Assembly: GCF_001437355.1 (NCBI RefSeq)
Contig: NZ_JQBM01000001.1
Coordinates: 440,923-504,922 of the forward strand
Source of the DNA: Weissella viridescens
GTDB lineage: Bacteria > Bacillota > Bacilli > Lactobacillales > Lactobacillaceae
Length of the DNA stretch: 64,000 nucleotides
Reading direction: 5' to 3'
In this document: in pieces, positions 45,901-55,003 of the stretch
Layout of the letters: each line of letters opens with the position of its first letter
Numbering within the stretch: the stretch's first letter is position 1
Made by a program: the position numbers and the translations under genes
The notes under the pieces: model-generated
What the model saw: the letters and a program-made list of their open reading frames with translations, nothing else
Told to the model about the DNA's origin: nothing
The model's database searches: none

Positions 45901-48900
45901 GTTGCAATGCATTTACTGCTGCTTCAGCATCAGTCTGACTCTTCTTCAAGTTAGCTGCATCTTGAGCCTTAGCAGCGTCGGCAATTTCCTGAACATTTAA
46001 TTCGGTCGTTGCATTTATGATATCTTGCTTCGCTTTATTCTTTGTTGCTTGATCAATATTTTGAAGTCCTTCGACAACACTAAGTGCTGCATCTTGAGCC
46101 TTAGCCAAATCAGCAATTTCAAGAATGCTTGATCCTAATGTACCATCAGCAATTTGTTGCTTGATTTTTTGCTTTGTCGCGTCGTCAAGGTTTGTCAAAC
46201 TATCAACCGTAGCATTCGCTGAGTCCTTAGCATTTTGCAACAATTCAGCTTCTTTAGCATCAATGACATCATAAATTGCGTCCATCTGGGTAGCATTGAT
46301 GGCATCATTCATCATATCCATGATTTTTTGGTAAATATCCAAATGCTCACCAATATTCTTAGCCTCATTTAACGCTTCAAGCACTGAACTTTGTTGACTA
46401 TAATGTTCGGCATTATCAGCATCACGTGCAGCCTTTAGAGCATCTTCAATTTCCTTGGTCGTTTTCGCATTGTTAACATTGTTTGCGAAATAATCTTTAC
46501 CATTCTTAACGTTTGGACGACCCGGACGGCCTGGGATTGAATTTTCATCAAGGAATCCCATATTCTTTATTTCTTCAAGTGCTGCTTCCTTTTTAAGTTG
46601 CAGCTCATTGTCATCAGATTTTGTCTTAGCTTCTGTCAAAATATCATCGATTTCTTGCAAAGAGGTTGCGCCATTAACTCGATCTTGGAACTCAATAACA
46701 TCTGCATCACGCAAACCATTAAAGTCTTTCAATGTCTTGTTTGCTTCAATTTTCTTGTTACCAATTTGTGTGTCGAGATCCTTAAGCGCAATCACTTGAT
46801 CGTTAATTGTCTTGGCATCTAGTGAGTCTTGTACAATCTGCTTAGCAGCATCTTTAGCGTCTTGGCTCACGTTCGTTAATGCATCGATTTGCTTAATTGA
46901 TTCTTCTTTCAATTTCTTCAGATCGTTTTCTTGACGCAAACGTTCATTTTCAATGACCGCGTTCGACCAAATTTCAGAAACCTCATCTCCATTAACAGCA
47001 GCATCAATTTGACGGTTTAGTTCATCCTTATTCGTCAAATAGTTCATATCTGCAATCTTCTTTTTGGCTTCTTCCTTAGCTGCATCAAGTTGCTTTTGCA
47101 CACGATTCATTTCGTCTTGCATTTGTGCATCTTTTAGAATTTTTTTCAATTCTGCCAAGTTCTCATCAGTCGGTTCAAGCAACTGATTGATCATTTCTTT
47201 AAAGTCCTTGTTCTCTAAATCAGTCAAGTCCTTCAAGTCATCGATTTGTTGGTTAGCCTTATCCTTCAACTCTTGGAATTCTTTTTCACGTTCAGCTTTG
47301 TGCGTAGCATCTAGTTGCTTAGCTTTATTAACAACCGTATTAACTTCTTCAATTGTCTTTCCGGCTTCGATTTGTGCAATGAAATCCTGCTTTTCTTCAT
47401 CAGAAAGGTATTCCAGTTCGTTAACACTATTCTTACCAGCTTCTTTAGCTGCCTCTAATTGCTTTTGGACAATTAATTCAGCGTTACGTTTTGAAGCTTC
47501 AGTCGCAATAGCCTTAACTTCATCAATCGAAGTCGCTGCATCAACACGCTTTTTGAAATCAGCAGCTTCATCACCTAACTCAGCCATACCATTAATCGCT
47601 TCTTTAGCTTTATTTTTTGTTTCATCTAAAAGCTTTTGTTGACGGTTTGCTTCATCTTTTTCCCTAGCTTCAGTCAAGATACCTGTAATTTCTTTAACAC
47701 TATTTGATTTGTTAACGCGATCAAGGAAATCGTTCTTTTCTTGAGCTGTTAAATCTTCTAATGCGTTGATTGCATCAGTGGCATCTTTTTTAGCAGCCTT
47801 GGTATCAGAATCACGCGCATCCGCTAAAATTTGTTCCAAGTCATCGGCTGTTGTCGCATTTTTAACACGGTCGTTGTATGCGTTACGATCAGTTTCTTTT
47901 GGTACAATTTCAATCAATAATTGGCCAACACCCTCTTGGGCTGCCGACAATGCTTGCTTATCATTTAGCTTCTTAACTTGTTCGAAATATGCATCCAACA
48001 TTTCGTGCGTTAAATCGGCGCCATCAAGTGCATCTTCATAATTTTGCTTTTGCAAATCAGAAATACCTGGATAAGTTACCCCATCAACAGTCATTCCTGC
48101 CATATCAGCAATCTTTTGCTTAATTTCTTGTTTATGCTTGTTCAAAGCTTCTTTAGCTGCTTGTGATGCTTTCGCTTCGTCTAAGATGCCATTAACTTCA
48201 TCAATCGTATCCGCAGCATCAATTCGCTCTTGATAACCATTGTGTTGCTTAGGCGTCAACAACTCTAGCGCTGGTAATTCCTTTTTAGCCGCATCTTTGG
48301 CCGCTTTTAAGTTAGCCGCGTCTTTTTGCTTTGCTTCATTTAAAGTATTACGAACGTCATCAATCTTCGTCGCTTGGTCTAAAGTTGATTTAAAATCATC
48401 TTTTTCCTGAATTTGTAAGTTAGGCAACTTATCAATTTGGGCTTTCGCATCTTCAATCGCATCTGCCAACGGCATCACTGTGATCTTACTTGCCCCAGTG
48501 ACGAATGATACTGAATCAAGCTGAGCTTGATTAGCAGTCTCATTTGGATAGAAGGTATCGGCCGTCCCTCCACGGGTAATCAATTGTGCAAAGTAATTCT
48601 TATTGTTATTTTCCATCGTACCATCAACAACAAGCGACTTACTTGCCAAATCACCATCCTTTAAGAGTCCACCAACCTTCTTCCAAGTTGACTTATCATT
48701 TGGATCACCTTCATACCATTGTACCCAGTATCCATCAGTACCCTTCTTACCCCAGAGACCTCCAGTTCCGGCAATCGGTTCTTTAGTCATCGATTCATCA
48801 AATCCAACTAATGGAATGGTGATTTTATCACCTTCGTAACCCTTTTGGTCTTCAACACCAATGGTCACATTAACCGTTTCGCTGGTCACAACCTTGTTGT

Positions 48901-50128
48901 ATCCTGCACCCAAATCCATTGTTGCTGTGATTTTAATTGAACCAACCTTGGCACGGTCATTGGTAACCGTAAATTCACCAGTAGTCGGATTAAAGTTTGT
49001 AACTAAGCCTTTTCCGCCATCATCATAAGACCAAGTCACCTTACCCTTGAAACCATTACTTGGCACACTGTCCAACTTAGGCTTTACAACAATTCCAGTC
49101 GCTTTAATTTCTTGAGCGTTTTGCCCTGCCTGTTTACCAATATCAGTCCCCGTCAATTGACCGTTGATGTAATCCTTACGAATGTTTGTAATCTTACCCT
49201 TGGTCACTGGGTTTTCAGTATACGCTTGAATTGCGACAACATTAGACCACACTTCATTGTAGGCTGATCCAATAATTGGCTTCCAATCAGCTTGTAATTG
49301 ATAGTATTCGGTACCAACTGCACCTGGCTTAACCTCCAGGGTTTCTGAATTTGCACCCTTGATTGCAACCCAAGTACCATTTTGATACTTATACCATTGA
49401 TAACGCTTTGACCCTGTTAAACCAATCACTTCACCAACCCAGGCTTTACCCATGATAGTTGTTGATGATTTTTGATCCAAGTTAATTCGTTGGTCAACTG
49501 GCTCACTATCAAAACCATAATGATCTTTACCAAAGATTCCACCTCGGACAGCGGGTCCAGACGGAGTTCCTTTACCAGCAGGCTTATTTGAAGTCGCCGC
49601 CTTCTGAACAACCTTCTTTTGTGGCGTGGTTGTCTTAGGTGCTTCAGTCTTCGTTTCAGGCGCAACTGGTTGTGGTGTTTCTACTTGTTGTTCTGGTTCA
49701 GCAGGCTTTGAGGTCTCAGTAACATCAGTTGACTGATCACCCTTATCGTCTGTTGTTGGTTGTTGCGGCTCTTCCGCTGGCTTCTCAGCTGGCACTTGTG
49801 GTTGCTCAGAATCGGTGGTTGCATCTGTTTGCTTTTCTTCAGTAGCTGAAGTATCCAAACTTGGCGCTGACTCATCCACTGGCGCTACTGGCGCGGTTTG
49901 ATTTAAGACGCTTGGATCGACTGCTTCCCCATTCAGGGTCACGACATTACTCGTTGGTCCAACCTTACTGTCATCCTTCTTCTCTGATCCCGTTTCGTTC
50001 AAGTCATCTGCCGACGCATCAGATGTCGTTGCCGACATTCCCATTGCTGACGCAAACGCGAAAACTCCCGCAAAAACCCAATGCTTTCCAGCCTTATACA
50101 TTGTAAAATGTTGTTTTGAATGTTCCAT
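42974..50128 (-). CDS. Giant LPxTG surface protein with ~35 GA-like helical modules
   Basis: About 2,384 aa. A KxYKxGKxW-type signal peptide (HFTMYKAGKHWVFAG) ends near DASA. A Pro/Thr/Glu/Gln-rich segment follows (about residues 45-190), then a beta-rich, Ig-like region (about 200-550). Roughly 35 copies of a ~48-aa three-helix module fill residues 560-2230 (pattern A-x-x-NLxxxxKxxxxxxIxxAxxxxxVDxIVxxAK), similar to GA/albumin-binding or FIVAR modules. DPTDPKEP repeats, one further module, LPNTG, a hydrophobic helix and RRKK close it. SrtA (18746-19477) should anchor it. Start taken as MEHSKQ; an ATG 21 nt earlier has no ribosome site. Confidence 0.9.
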   Translation of the reverse strand: MEHSKQHFTMYKAGKHWVFAGVFAFASAMGMSATTSDASADDLNETGSEKKDDSKVGPTSNVVTLNGEAVDPSVLNQTAPVAPVDESAPSLDTSATEEKQTDATTDSEQPQVPAEKPAEEPQQPTTDDKGDQSTDVTETSKPAEPEQQVETPQPVAPETKTEAPKTTTPQKKVVQKAATSNKPAGKGTPSGPAVRGGIFGKDHYGFDSEPVDQRINLDQKSSTTIMGKAWVGEVIGLTGSKRYQWYKYQNGTWVAIKGANSETLEVKPGAVGTEYYQLQADWKPIIGSAYNEVWSNVVAIQAYTENPVTKGKITNIRKDYINGQLTGTDIGKQAGQNAQEIKATGIVVKPKLDSVPSNGFKGKVTWSYDDGGKGLVTNFNPTTGEFTVTNDRAKVGSIKITATMDLGAGYNKVVTSETVNVTIGVEDQKGYEGDKITIPLVGFDESMTKEPIAGTGGLWGKKGTDGYWVQWYEGDPNDKSTWKKVGGLLKDGDLASKSLVVDGTMENNNKNYFAQLITRGGTADTFYPNETANQAQLDSVSFVTGASKITVMPLADAIEDAKAQIDKLPNLQIQEKDDFKSTLDQATKIDDVRNTLNEAKQKDAANLKAAKDAAKKELPALELLTPKQHNGYQERIDAADTIDEVNGILDEAKASQAAKEALNKHKQEIKQKIADMAGMTVDGVTYPGISDLQKQNYEDALDGADLTHEMLDAYFEQVKKLNDKQALSAAQEGVGQLLIEIVPKETDRNAYNDRVKNATTADDLEQILADARDSDTKAAKKDATDAINALEDLTAQEKNDFLDRVNKSNSVKEITGILTEAREKDEANRQQKLLDETKNKAKEAINGMAELGDEAADFKKRVDAATSIDEVKAIATEASKRNAELIVQKQLEAAKEAGKNSVNELEYLSDEEKQDFIAQIEAGKTIEEVNTVVNKAKQLDATHKAEREKEFQELKDKANQQIDDLKDLTDLENKDFKEMINQLLEPTDENLAELKKILKDAQMQDEMNRVQKQLDAAKEEAKKKIADMNYLTNKDELNRQIDAAVNGDEVSEIWSNAVIENERLRQENDLKKLKEESIKQIDALTNVSQDAKDAAKQIVQDSLDAKTINDQVIALKDLDTQIGNKKIEANKTLKDFNGLRDADVIEFQDRVNGATSLQEIDDILTEAKTKSDDNELQLKKEAALEEIKNMGFLDENSIPGRPGRPNVKNGKDYFANNVNNAKTTKEIEDALKAARDADNAEHYSQQSSVLEALNEAKNIGEHLDIYQKIMDMMNDAINATQMDAIYDVIDAKEAELLQNAKDSANATVDSLTNLDDATKQKIKQQIADGTLGSSILEIADLAKAQDAALSVVEGLQNIDQATKNKAKQDIINATTELNVQEIADAAKAQDAANLKKSQTDAEAAVNALQHLTLDEKKRFTDQIADATKIVDVDQIVADAKALDTLKGQKEVAKETVDALENITPERKAEINATIDGAKDKAAIDQLVTDAQAEDARNLADSQKAGKEAVDALQNLDEVTKQAIKDQIDQAKKIVDVNALVENAKDQDAKTLKQNQDRANDVIGQLPNLSDAQKQEFQNRVNGATTIEDVKKIREEAEALDKLLGQKQAAKEVVDALANISDERKQIIKEAIDKAQDEVTINKLVEDAKAEDQANLVARQDNGSAIVDALPNISESRKQNIKEAIKNATKIVDVDKLVSDAQTEDAENLKRAQTNGKQTVGDLDKLDDSRKKGFQDRIDAAATIDEVDAIVKEAIAANVLQRQKDAAKEIVEKLPNLREETRDSALQGIDDALTKEQIDKLVEDAKLEDQTELKKHQEIAKDRVENFPNLDDARKQEIKDAIDASDNIAEIDQIVADAKAEDSGNLEDAINAGKGTVDKLPSLKDDVKQQLKDKLDAAETVQEVKDILDDAKAQDILQGQKDAAKPQIDDLKNLDDKTKQDISDAIDAATDKETIDQIIADAKKNDQAVLDARKETSKDIIDGLKNLDDVTKQEILDKIKDADNLVDVDKLVDDAKISNANKLKELQDKAKEAVDKLPNLTPEEKAGFDKQIDDAVSGDELDRIVDAANKQADKNLEDAKEAAKEEVKQNPNLSDEEKDAINTGIDESKTLDEVDSKVDDANKQGDQNLEDAKEEAKKEVDANENLSKEEKEEIKKEIDDKTSTDDVEKEVDDANKQGDKNLEDAKDEAKQEIDKNPNLSDKEKDEIKKEIDDAKTTDEVDKKVEEIKPIDPTDPTDPKEPVDPTDPTDPKEPVEPTDPTDPKKPVNPDGSNDDLNPKKPVAPKNPADSKETANPTTPKDDLAETKRKVKNQLEQLVGLDNQTKDALMKQIDAANSNEEIYAILNQARKALPNTGVASSHLLEAFGMLMLSLGLFMPFRRKKNGK
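43334..43441. repeat. 36-bp tandem repeat encoding DPTDPTDPKEPV
   Basis: Three in-frame copies of a 12-residue Pro/Asp unit form the wall-spanning spacer of the giant surface protein. Near-identical DNA copies make the length prone to change. Confidence 0.85.
43445..48442. repeat. Array of ~144-bp repeats encoding helical modules
   Basis: The coding DNA of the giant protein is about 35 divergent copies of one ~48-codon unit (count from length, not from alignment). The last three or four copies (43450-43960) are the most alike, for example NLEDAKEEAKKEVD and NLEDAKDEAKQEID, suggesting recent expansion at the wall-proximal end. Confidence 0.75.
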
Positions 50129-50149
50129 TTTGTTTCCCATTCTGCTCAT

Positions 50150-50508
50150 ATTATGCTATTTATTTTATTTTTATAAAAAAATGCCACTTGATTTAACTTC
50201 CCAATCCGTGGCCAATTTATATTATACCATTTAGCACAACTTCTGCCACTATAAATTGTATTTAATATTTATTTTTCTGATTGTTTTTTAAATTTATACA
50301 AATTGATAAATATAATTCACAAAATATAAAACAAGGACTGCTATAATCGTATTGTGAGAAAAAGATGTGATAAAAAATGTATTTTGTCATTAAAAAGAAT
50401 TGATATACATGATATTAGAAAAGAAAATATAGAATTCTATTTAAATACATTATATATATCATCTCAAGGAAAGCCTTTATTCACCGCTATTTTAAGGGGA
50501 AAAATACG
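50150..50508. other. Intergenic region upstream of the giant surface-protein gene
   Basis: About 360 bp of A+T-rich DNA. The minus strand has an extended -10 (TGGTATAAT; TATAAT at 50221-50226), about 90 nt before the adhesin start. The plus strand has TGCTATAAT (TATAAT at 50342-50347) just before an unsupported 77-codon frame from 50354. Nothing else is evident. Confidence 0.5.
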
Positions 50509-50510
50509 AA

Positions 50511-50540
50511 AAAAAAGCGAAACACAAGCCTGTGTTTCAC
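50511..50540 (-). terminator. Terminator after the first NhaC-family gene
   Basis: GTGAAACACA pairs with TGTGTTTCGC around GGCT, with T6 on the minus strand. Confidence 0.85.
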
Positions 50541-50566
50541 TTCGTTATACATATTTTAAAATCGGT

Positions 50567-51928
50567 CTAGTTGACATCTTCAGGTAGTCGCTTCAAGCCA
50601 ATTCCAGTCCAAGCTGAAATTAATGAGAAGATTGGTGATACCCATGCAAAAATCGCAAATAATGCAAAACTGGTGACAGGGACATTCAAAGTTTGTGCGG
50701 CAAAACTTCCCGCGACCCCCCACGGCACTAAGTAATTCATTACAGTCCCTGAATCTTCAAGGGTTCGACCAAGTGCTAATGGCGATAGCTTCACTCGCTT
50801 AAAGACTGGCTTCCAAAGTTGGCCCGGTAAAATCGTTGCCAAGTATTGTTCACCAATCATAAAGTTAGCCAAAATTCCGGTGATGATGGTTCCTGTTACA
50901 GCTGACGCCTGCGTCTTAACACGCTTAATGACTGGAGCCATAAAGTCTTGCAAGATATTCTCCTGCGAGAGCATCCCACCGAGCGCCAATGCTAACATAA
51001 TAATGATGACCGTTGGCATCATTGACAACATACCTCCACGGTTAAGCAACGCTTGGATGGTTGGGTTGTCCGCAGAAGTTTTAAACCCATTCAGAATGGT
51101 ATCACTCAAAGCCGTTAGCGAATGATTCATCAAGAAAATAAATGAAGAAAGTACGACATTGATCATTAATGTTGGGATGGCAGGAATTTTTGCCCATGCC
51201 ATCACAAACAATAATACCAACAAAAGCAATGACCAAAAATTAGGTTGTAATTGATTTTGCAATGAAGTGATGGACGCCAAACTTGCCGTCGCATGGTTTT
51301 GTAAACCTAAAACCGTAAAAGCAACTAATGATACAACAAAGGCTGGAATCGTTGTCCACATTAAGTTCTTGATATGATCAAATAAATCAGTACCAGCAAT
51401 CGAAGCAGCTAAGTTAGTTGAATCTGACAATGGTGAACTCTTATCGCCAAAAATTGCCCCAGAAATGATTGCTCCAGCCAGTACTGGCGCTGGAAATCCT
51501 AACGTCAAACCAACTCCCATCAAAGCAACTCCGACTGTGGCTATTGTCGTAAAGGCCGACCCAATTGCCGTTCCAATCAAAGCCGGAATCAAAAAGGCAG
51601 CTGGCAAAAACCATGTTGGATTAGCTAAGTTTAATCCGGTCCACAGTAACGTTGGAATCACGCCTACTGCCATCCACAGCCCAATCAACATCCCTATTAA
51701 TAGGAATAAAAAGATTGGCGCCAGTCCTGTTTGGATCCCTGACAAGAGTTGGTTCTGCAAGTCATTCCATGAAAAATGGTTCAGCCGTCCAAAAATCATT
51801 GTCACCATAATTGCTGTAACCAATGGCACAAATGGTGGTAAGTGGAATTGAATAATACTTACGCCAAAAATAGCAAATAATAAAACCATCAAAAGTGTAA
51901 CTGATATAAATCTGTGTTTGTTTTCCAT
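50567..51928 (-). CDS. NhaC-family transporter under T-box control (copy A)
   Basis: 453-aa membrane protein with about eleven hydrophobic segments. It aligns along its length with the gene at 53616 (GDKSSPLSDSTNLAASIAGTDLFDHI, EDSGTVMNYLVPWGVAGSFAAQTL). The family is named for Na+/H+ antiport, but T-box-linked members are predicted amino acid transporters. The leader has its own promoter and T-box; TAT in the specifier region suggests tyrosine. The transported substrate remains inferred. Confidence 0.87.
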   Translation of the reverse strand: MENKHRFISVTLLMVLLFAIFGVSIIQFHLPPFVPLVTAIMVTMIFGRLNHFSWNDLQNQLLSGIQTGLAPIFLFLLIGMLIGLWMAVGVIPTLLWTGLNLANPTWFLPAAFLIPALIGTAIGSAFTTIATVGVALMGVGLTLGFPAPVLAGAIISGAIFGDKSSPLSDSTNLAASIAGTDLFDHIKNLMWTTIPAFVVSLVAFTVLGLQNHATASLASITSLQNQLQPNFWSLLLLVLLFVMAWAKIPAIPTLMINVVLSSFIFLMNHSLTALSDTILNGFKTSADNPTIQALLNRGGMLSMMPTVIIIMLALALGGMLSQENILQDFMAPVIKRVKTQASAVTGTIITGILANFMIGEQYLATILPGQLWKPVFKRVKLSPLALGRTLEDSGTVMNYLVPWGVAGSFAAQTLNVPVTSFALFAIFAWVSPIFSLISAWTGIGLKRLPEDVN

Positions 51929-52053
51929 AAGGATATCTCCATCTCATTTTTTAGTAACGTGTGTCTATGTGCTCCAATTAAATGTGATATCGAATCAAAC
52001 CACCTGATGTTTCCTTTAGTTCAAATACCCCAATGTCCTTACCTCCTTAAAAT

Positions 52054-52302
52054 AAAAAAAAGCCCCAACTATGCCTTAGCATAGTTGGGACGATATTAGT
52101 ATCTACTAATCCGCGGTACCACCCAAAATTATATTCGACAAATAGACTTGCCAAATACCTCTTTGATACTACTATTCGCATGTAAATAATTCAGTAACTA
52201 AACCTGCGCCGCTCACAGCAATACACGACTTCTCTGACATACAATTTAGCTACCTACTGACTTAATGTAACCAATACTACTCAGCATTCTCTCATTTGTC
52301 AA
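52054..52302 (-). promoter_or_regulatory. Promoter and T-box leader of NhaC copy A
   Basis: On the minus strand, TTGACA (52297-52302) and TAGTAT (52274-52279) are 17 nt apart. The leader contains the stem I AGAGAAG bulge, GGCGCAGG, the T-box antiterminator GGGTGGTACCGCG (52112-52124) and a terminator CCCAACTATGC/GCATAGTTGGGG with T8. After GAA in the specifier region comes TTAT, giving TAT (Tyr, 52186-52188) as one candidate codon. An uncharged tRNA would allow read-through. Confidence 0.93.
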
Positions 52303-52307
52303 ACATT

Positions 52308-53534
52308 TTATGAAACTTTTTGAATCAAAGTGGTAAAAATGTCTGCCTTTTCGACATTTTTAGTTGGATATAACTTAACACTCGGCGTTTTCCCATCAAT
52401 AAAGTCAGCATCAGTTTTTTGATCAAAAGCAACTTTCCCTGAGGCAATTACTTTATGCACTTGAAGGGGCGCAGCCACGTTTTTCTTAGGCATGATTGCC
52501 TTCACCGTTATTTCACCATCAGTTCGTTTTGTGAAATATTGTTGACCATCTTTCGTATCAAGGGCAACCTGTCCGTGATTACCAGCAGCATTGTCTATTT
52601 TAATTGTATGGTCAGTTTGCGGCGTTTGTGTTTTAGTCTGATTCTGCACCTGATCTAACACCGATAAAGTCTGATTGAAAATTTCTTGGCGCGGATGATC
52701 ATTTGTATTCAAAACAACCGTAATTACTGGTTGTTGATTGAGCTTTCCATGTGTGACCAAATTCGACCCATTATTCGGTGTAAGCCCCGTTTTCAAACCA
52801 TCGATTTGATACTTTTGATTACCCAACAATAAATTCGTATTTTTCAGAGTCATATTTGTCCCGTCGGGCAACGGAAAGTCAGCTTCCTTCTTCTGGGTAT
52901 AGGTTAAAATTTGAGGATAGTCATCAACCAGATGCTTGGCAATCAACGCAATTTCACGTGCCGAAAATTTGTTCTCAGCACTTGGTGCAACAGAATTGTC
53001 TTCAAACGTTCCTAAATCACCATTCCGTAACCCTGAAGCTGAATACATTTTAGGATTTTTAATCCCCCAACTTGATAACAAGGTTTCAGCTTGACGGTAA
53101 TAATCTTCTTGCGAACCAGCCACTAAATGAGCTAACTCCATGGCTGCTGCATTAGATGACTCGATCAAAGTTGCATCCAAAATTTGCGAGACTGTATACG
53201 TCCGGTTTGTCGTCATCGGCACATTTGCTACGCTGGCATCTTGACTAAACGCTGCAATGTCGGTCGGCACCTTCACTTTTTGGTCTAGTGCTAATTCGTG
53301 ATTTTGAATTTTTTGTTCTAGCATGTATACCACGATTAATTTAGACACTGAAGCAACCGGTAAGCGCTCTCGCCCATTTTGATCGGCCAGTACTTGACCG
53401 GTGTTGGCTTGTATAACAACCGCAGAGCCCATATTAGTGTTGGGTGTCACCACCGCCGCCTGTACAACTTGTGCTGGCACCACTGCTAACCCAGCAACTA
53501 AGGCACTAATTTTTAAATACTTAAATAATTTCAT
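52308..53534 (-). CDS. dacA: D-alanyl-D-alanine carboxypeptidase (PBP5/DacA type)
   Basis: About 408 aa with a signal peptide (cleavage near VVQAA). Catalytic motifs: SVSK (about residue 63), SSN (about residue 125) and KTG in DGLKTGLTP (about residue 243). It trims the last D-Ala from wall pentapeptides. A C-terminal beta domain follows; a clear membrane-anchoring amphipathic tail is not obvious. The gene sits between the two NhaC-family genes, and its 3' end adjoins the copy A promoter. Confidence 0.92.
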   Translation of the reverse strand: MKLFKYLKISALVAGLAVVPAQVVQAAVVTPNTNMGSAVVIQANTGQVLADQNGRERLPVASVSKLIVVYMLEQKIQNHELALDQKVKVPTDIAAFSQDASVANVPMTTNRTYTVSQILDATLIESSNAAAMELAHLVAGSQEDYYRQAETLLSSWGIKNPKMYSASGLRNGDLGTFEDNSVAPSAENKFSAREIALIAKHLVDDYPQILTYTQKKEADFPLPDGTNMTLKNTNLLLGNQKYQIDGLKTGLTPNNGSNLVTHGKLNQQPVITVVLNTNDHPRQEIFNQTLSVLDQVQNQTKTQTPQTDHTIKIDNAAGNHGQVALDTKDGQQYFTKRTDGEITVKAIMPKKNVAAPLQVHKVIASGKVAFDQKTDADFIDGKTPSVKLYPTKNVEKADIFTTLIQKVS

Positions 53535-53615
53535 TTGTGTCACTTCCTCTTCATGAGGATAGTATACAAAACTCCTGTCTAGTTTGTCTCAGATTCACCA
53601 AAATTTATGACTATG

Positions 53616-54974
53616 TTAATCATCATTTTGTGCTAAACCAACCTTCGTCATGGCTGAAATCATTGAACAGATGGGCGATGCCCATGCAAAGATCGCAAAG
53701 ACAGTGAAATGCGTAACAGGAACGCCTAATGTCTGGGCGCAAAAGCTTCCCGCAACACCCCAAGGAACAAGATAATTGACAACAGTTCCAGAATCTTCAA
53801 GCGTCCGACTCAAGGCTACCGGCGCAAGGCCCAGACGTTTGAACGTTGGTTTCCATAGCTCACCTGGTAAAATCGTCGCCAAACATTTTTCACCAATCAT
53901 AAAATTCGCTAAAATCCCCGTTAATAGCGTCCCAATAACCGCTTCAGCCTGCGTCCGAACTTGTTTAATAAGCGGCGCCATAAAATCTGCTAGAATCGCT
54001 TCTTCAGTTAGAATACCACCGAGTGCCAAAGCTAAGATAATGATTAAAACAGTCCCCATCATCGATAGCATGCCACCACGATTTAATAGATCCTGAACCA
54101 TTGGATCACTTGAAGTGGTCTTAAACCCATCCATAATAACGTGATTTAACGTCATGACACTATTACTTTGCAGAAAAACGACTGCAGACGCTGTTACATT
54201 AATAAGTAAAGTTGGAATCGCCGGTATTTTAAGCCAAGCCGTTACAAACAACAGACCAATTAAAGTTAAACTCCACCATTGTGGTGTTAAATGCGATTGT
54301 AAACTCATCAAACTTTCAGCACTTGCTCCCGTGTGATGCATTAATCCCAAGCCGGTAAACCCAATCAACGATAATCCAAACGCGGGAATGGTTGTCCACA
54401 TCATATTCTTAATGTGTTCAAACAACTCACTCCCTGCAATTGAAGCAGCTAAATTAGTCGACCCTGATAAGGGTGAACTTTTATCTCCAAAGATGGCCCC
54501 TGAAATAATAGCTCCTGCCAACATCGGCATCGGAATACCAAAGGTTGTCCCAATCCCCATTAACGCAACGCCAATCGTCGCAATCGTCGTAAATGATGAT
54601 CCAATCGCGGTACCAATAACAGCACTAATCACGAAGGCGGCCGGTAAGAACCAGTCAGGTCGCGCCAACTGTAAACCACTCCACAATAGGGTCGAGATAA
54701 CACCATCCCTCATCCATAAAGCAATAATCATGCCAATCAATAAAAATAGAAAAATAGGTGATAAACCAATCCGCACACCGGCTAAAAGTTGATTTTGAAC
54801 AGATTGCCATGAGTACCCATTTAATCGCCCAAAAATCATCGTTATCATTAACCCTAATGTCAACGGCACATATGGTGCTAGTTTGAAGTAAATCATACCA
54901 ACGCCAAATATCAACATTAATCCAACAATTAAAACTGTTACCGAAACAAATCTTCTCCGTTTTTGTTGCGTCAT
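53616..54974 (-). CDS. NhaC-family transporter under T-box control (copy B)
   Basis: 452-aa paralogue of the protein at 50567-51928, with matching motifs (GDKSSPLSGSTNLAASIAGSELFEHI, EDSGTVVNYLVPWGVAGSF). MTQQKR is the start, after a GGGGGA site; the frame extends upstream into the T-box leader. Two related transporters with separate T-boxes may differ in affinity, substrate or sensitivity. Confidence 0.87.
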   Translation of the reverse strand: MTQQKRRRFVSVTVLIVGLMLIFGVGMIYFKLAPYVPLTLGLMITMIFGRLNGYSWQSVQNQLLAGVRIGLSPIFLFLLIGMIIALWMRDGVISTLLWSGLQLARPDWFLPAAFVISAVIGTAIGSSFTTIATIGVALMGIGTTFGIPMPMLAGAIISGAIFGDKSSPLSGSTNLAASIAGSELFEHIKNMMWTTIPAFGLSLIGFTGLGLMHHTGASAESLMSLQSHLTPQWWSLTLIGLLFVTAWLKIPAIPTLLINVTASAVVFLQSNSVMTLNHVIMDGFKTTSSDPMVQDLLNRGGMLSMMGTVLIIILALALGGILTEEAILADFMAPLIKQVRTQAEAVIGTLLTGILANFMIGEKCLATILPGELWKPTFKRLGLAPVALSRTLEDSGTVVNYLVPWGVAGSFCAQTLGVPVTHFTVFAIFAWASPICSMISAMTKVGLAQNDD

Positions 54975-55003
54975 TTTTAATCCCCCACTAAATTTACCCA
55001 AAT

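Noticed and set aside
50354-50587. 77-codon plus-strand frame starting GTG just after a TGCTATAAT
   Set aside because: No ribosome site, no recognisable protein, very A-rich codons, and it runs through the terminator and 3' end of the opposing NhaC gene. A short RNA from that promoter remains possible.
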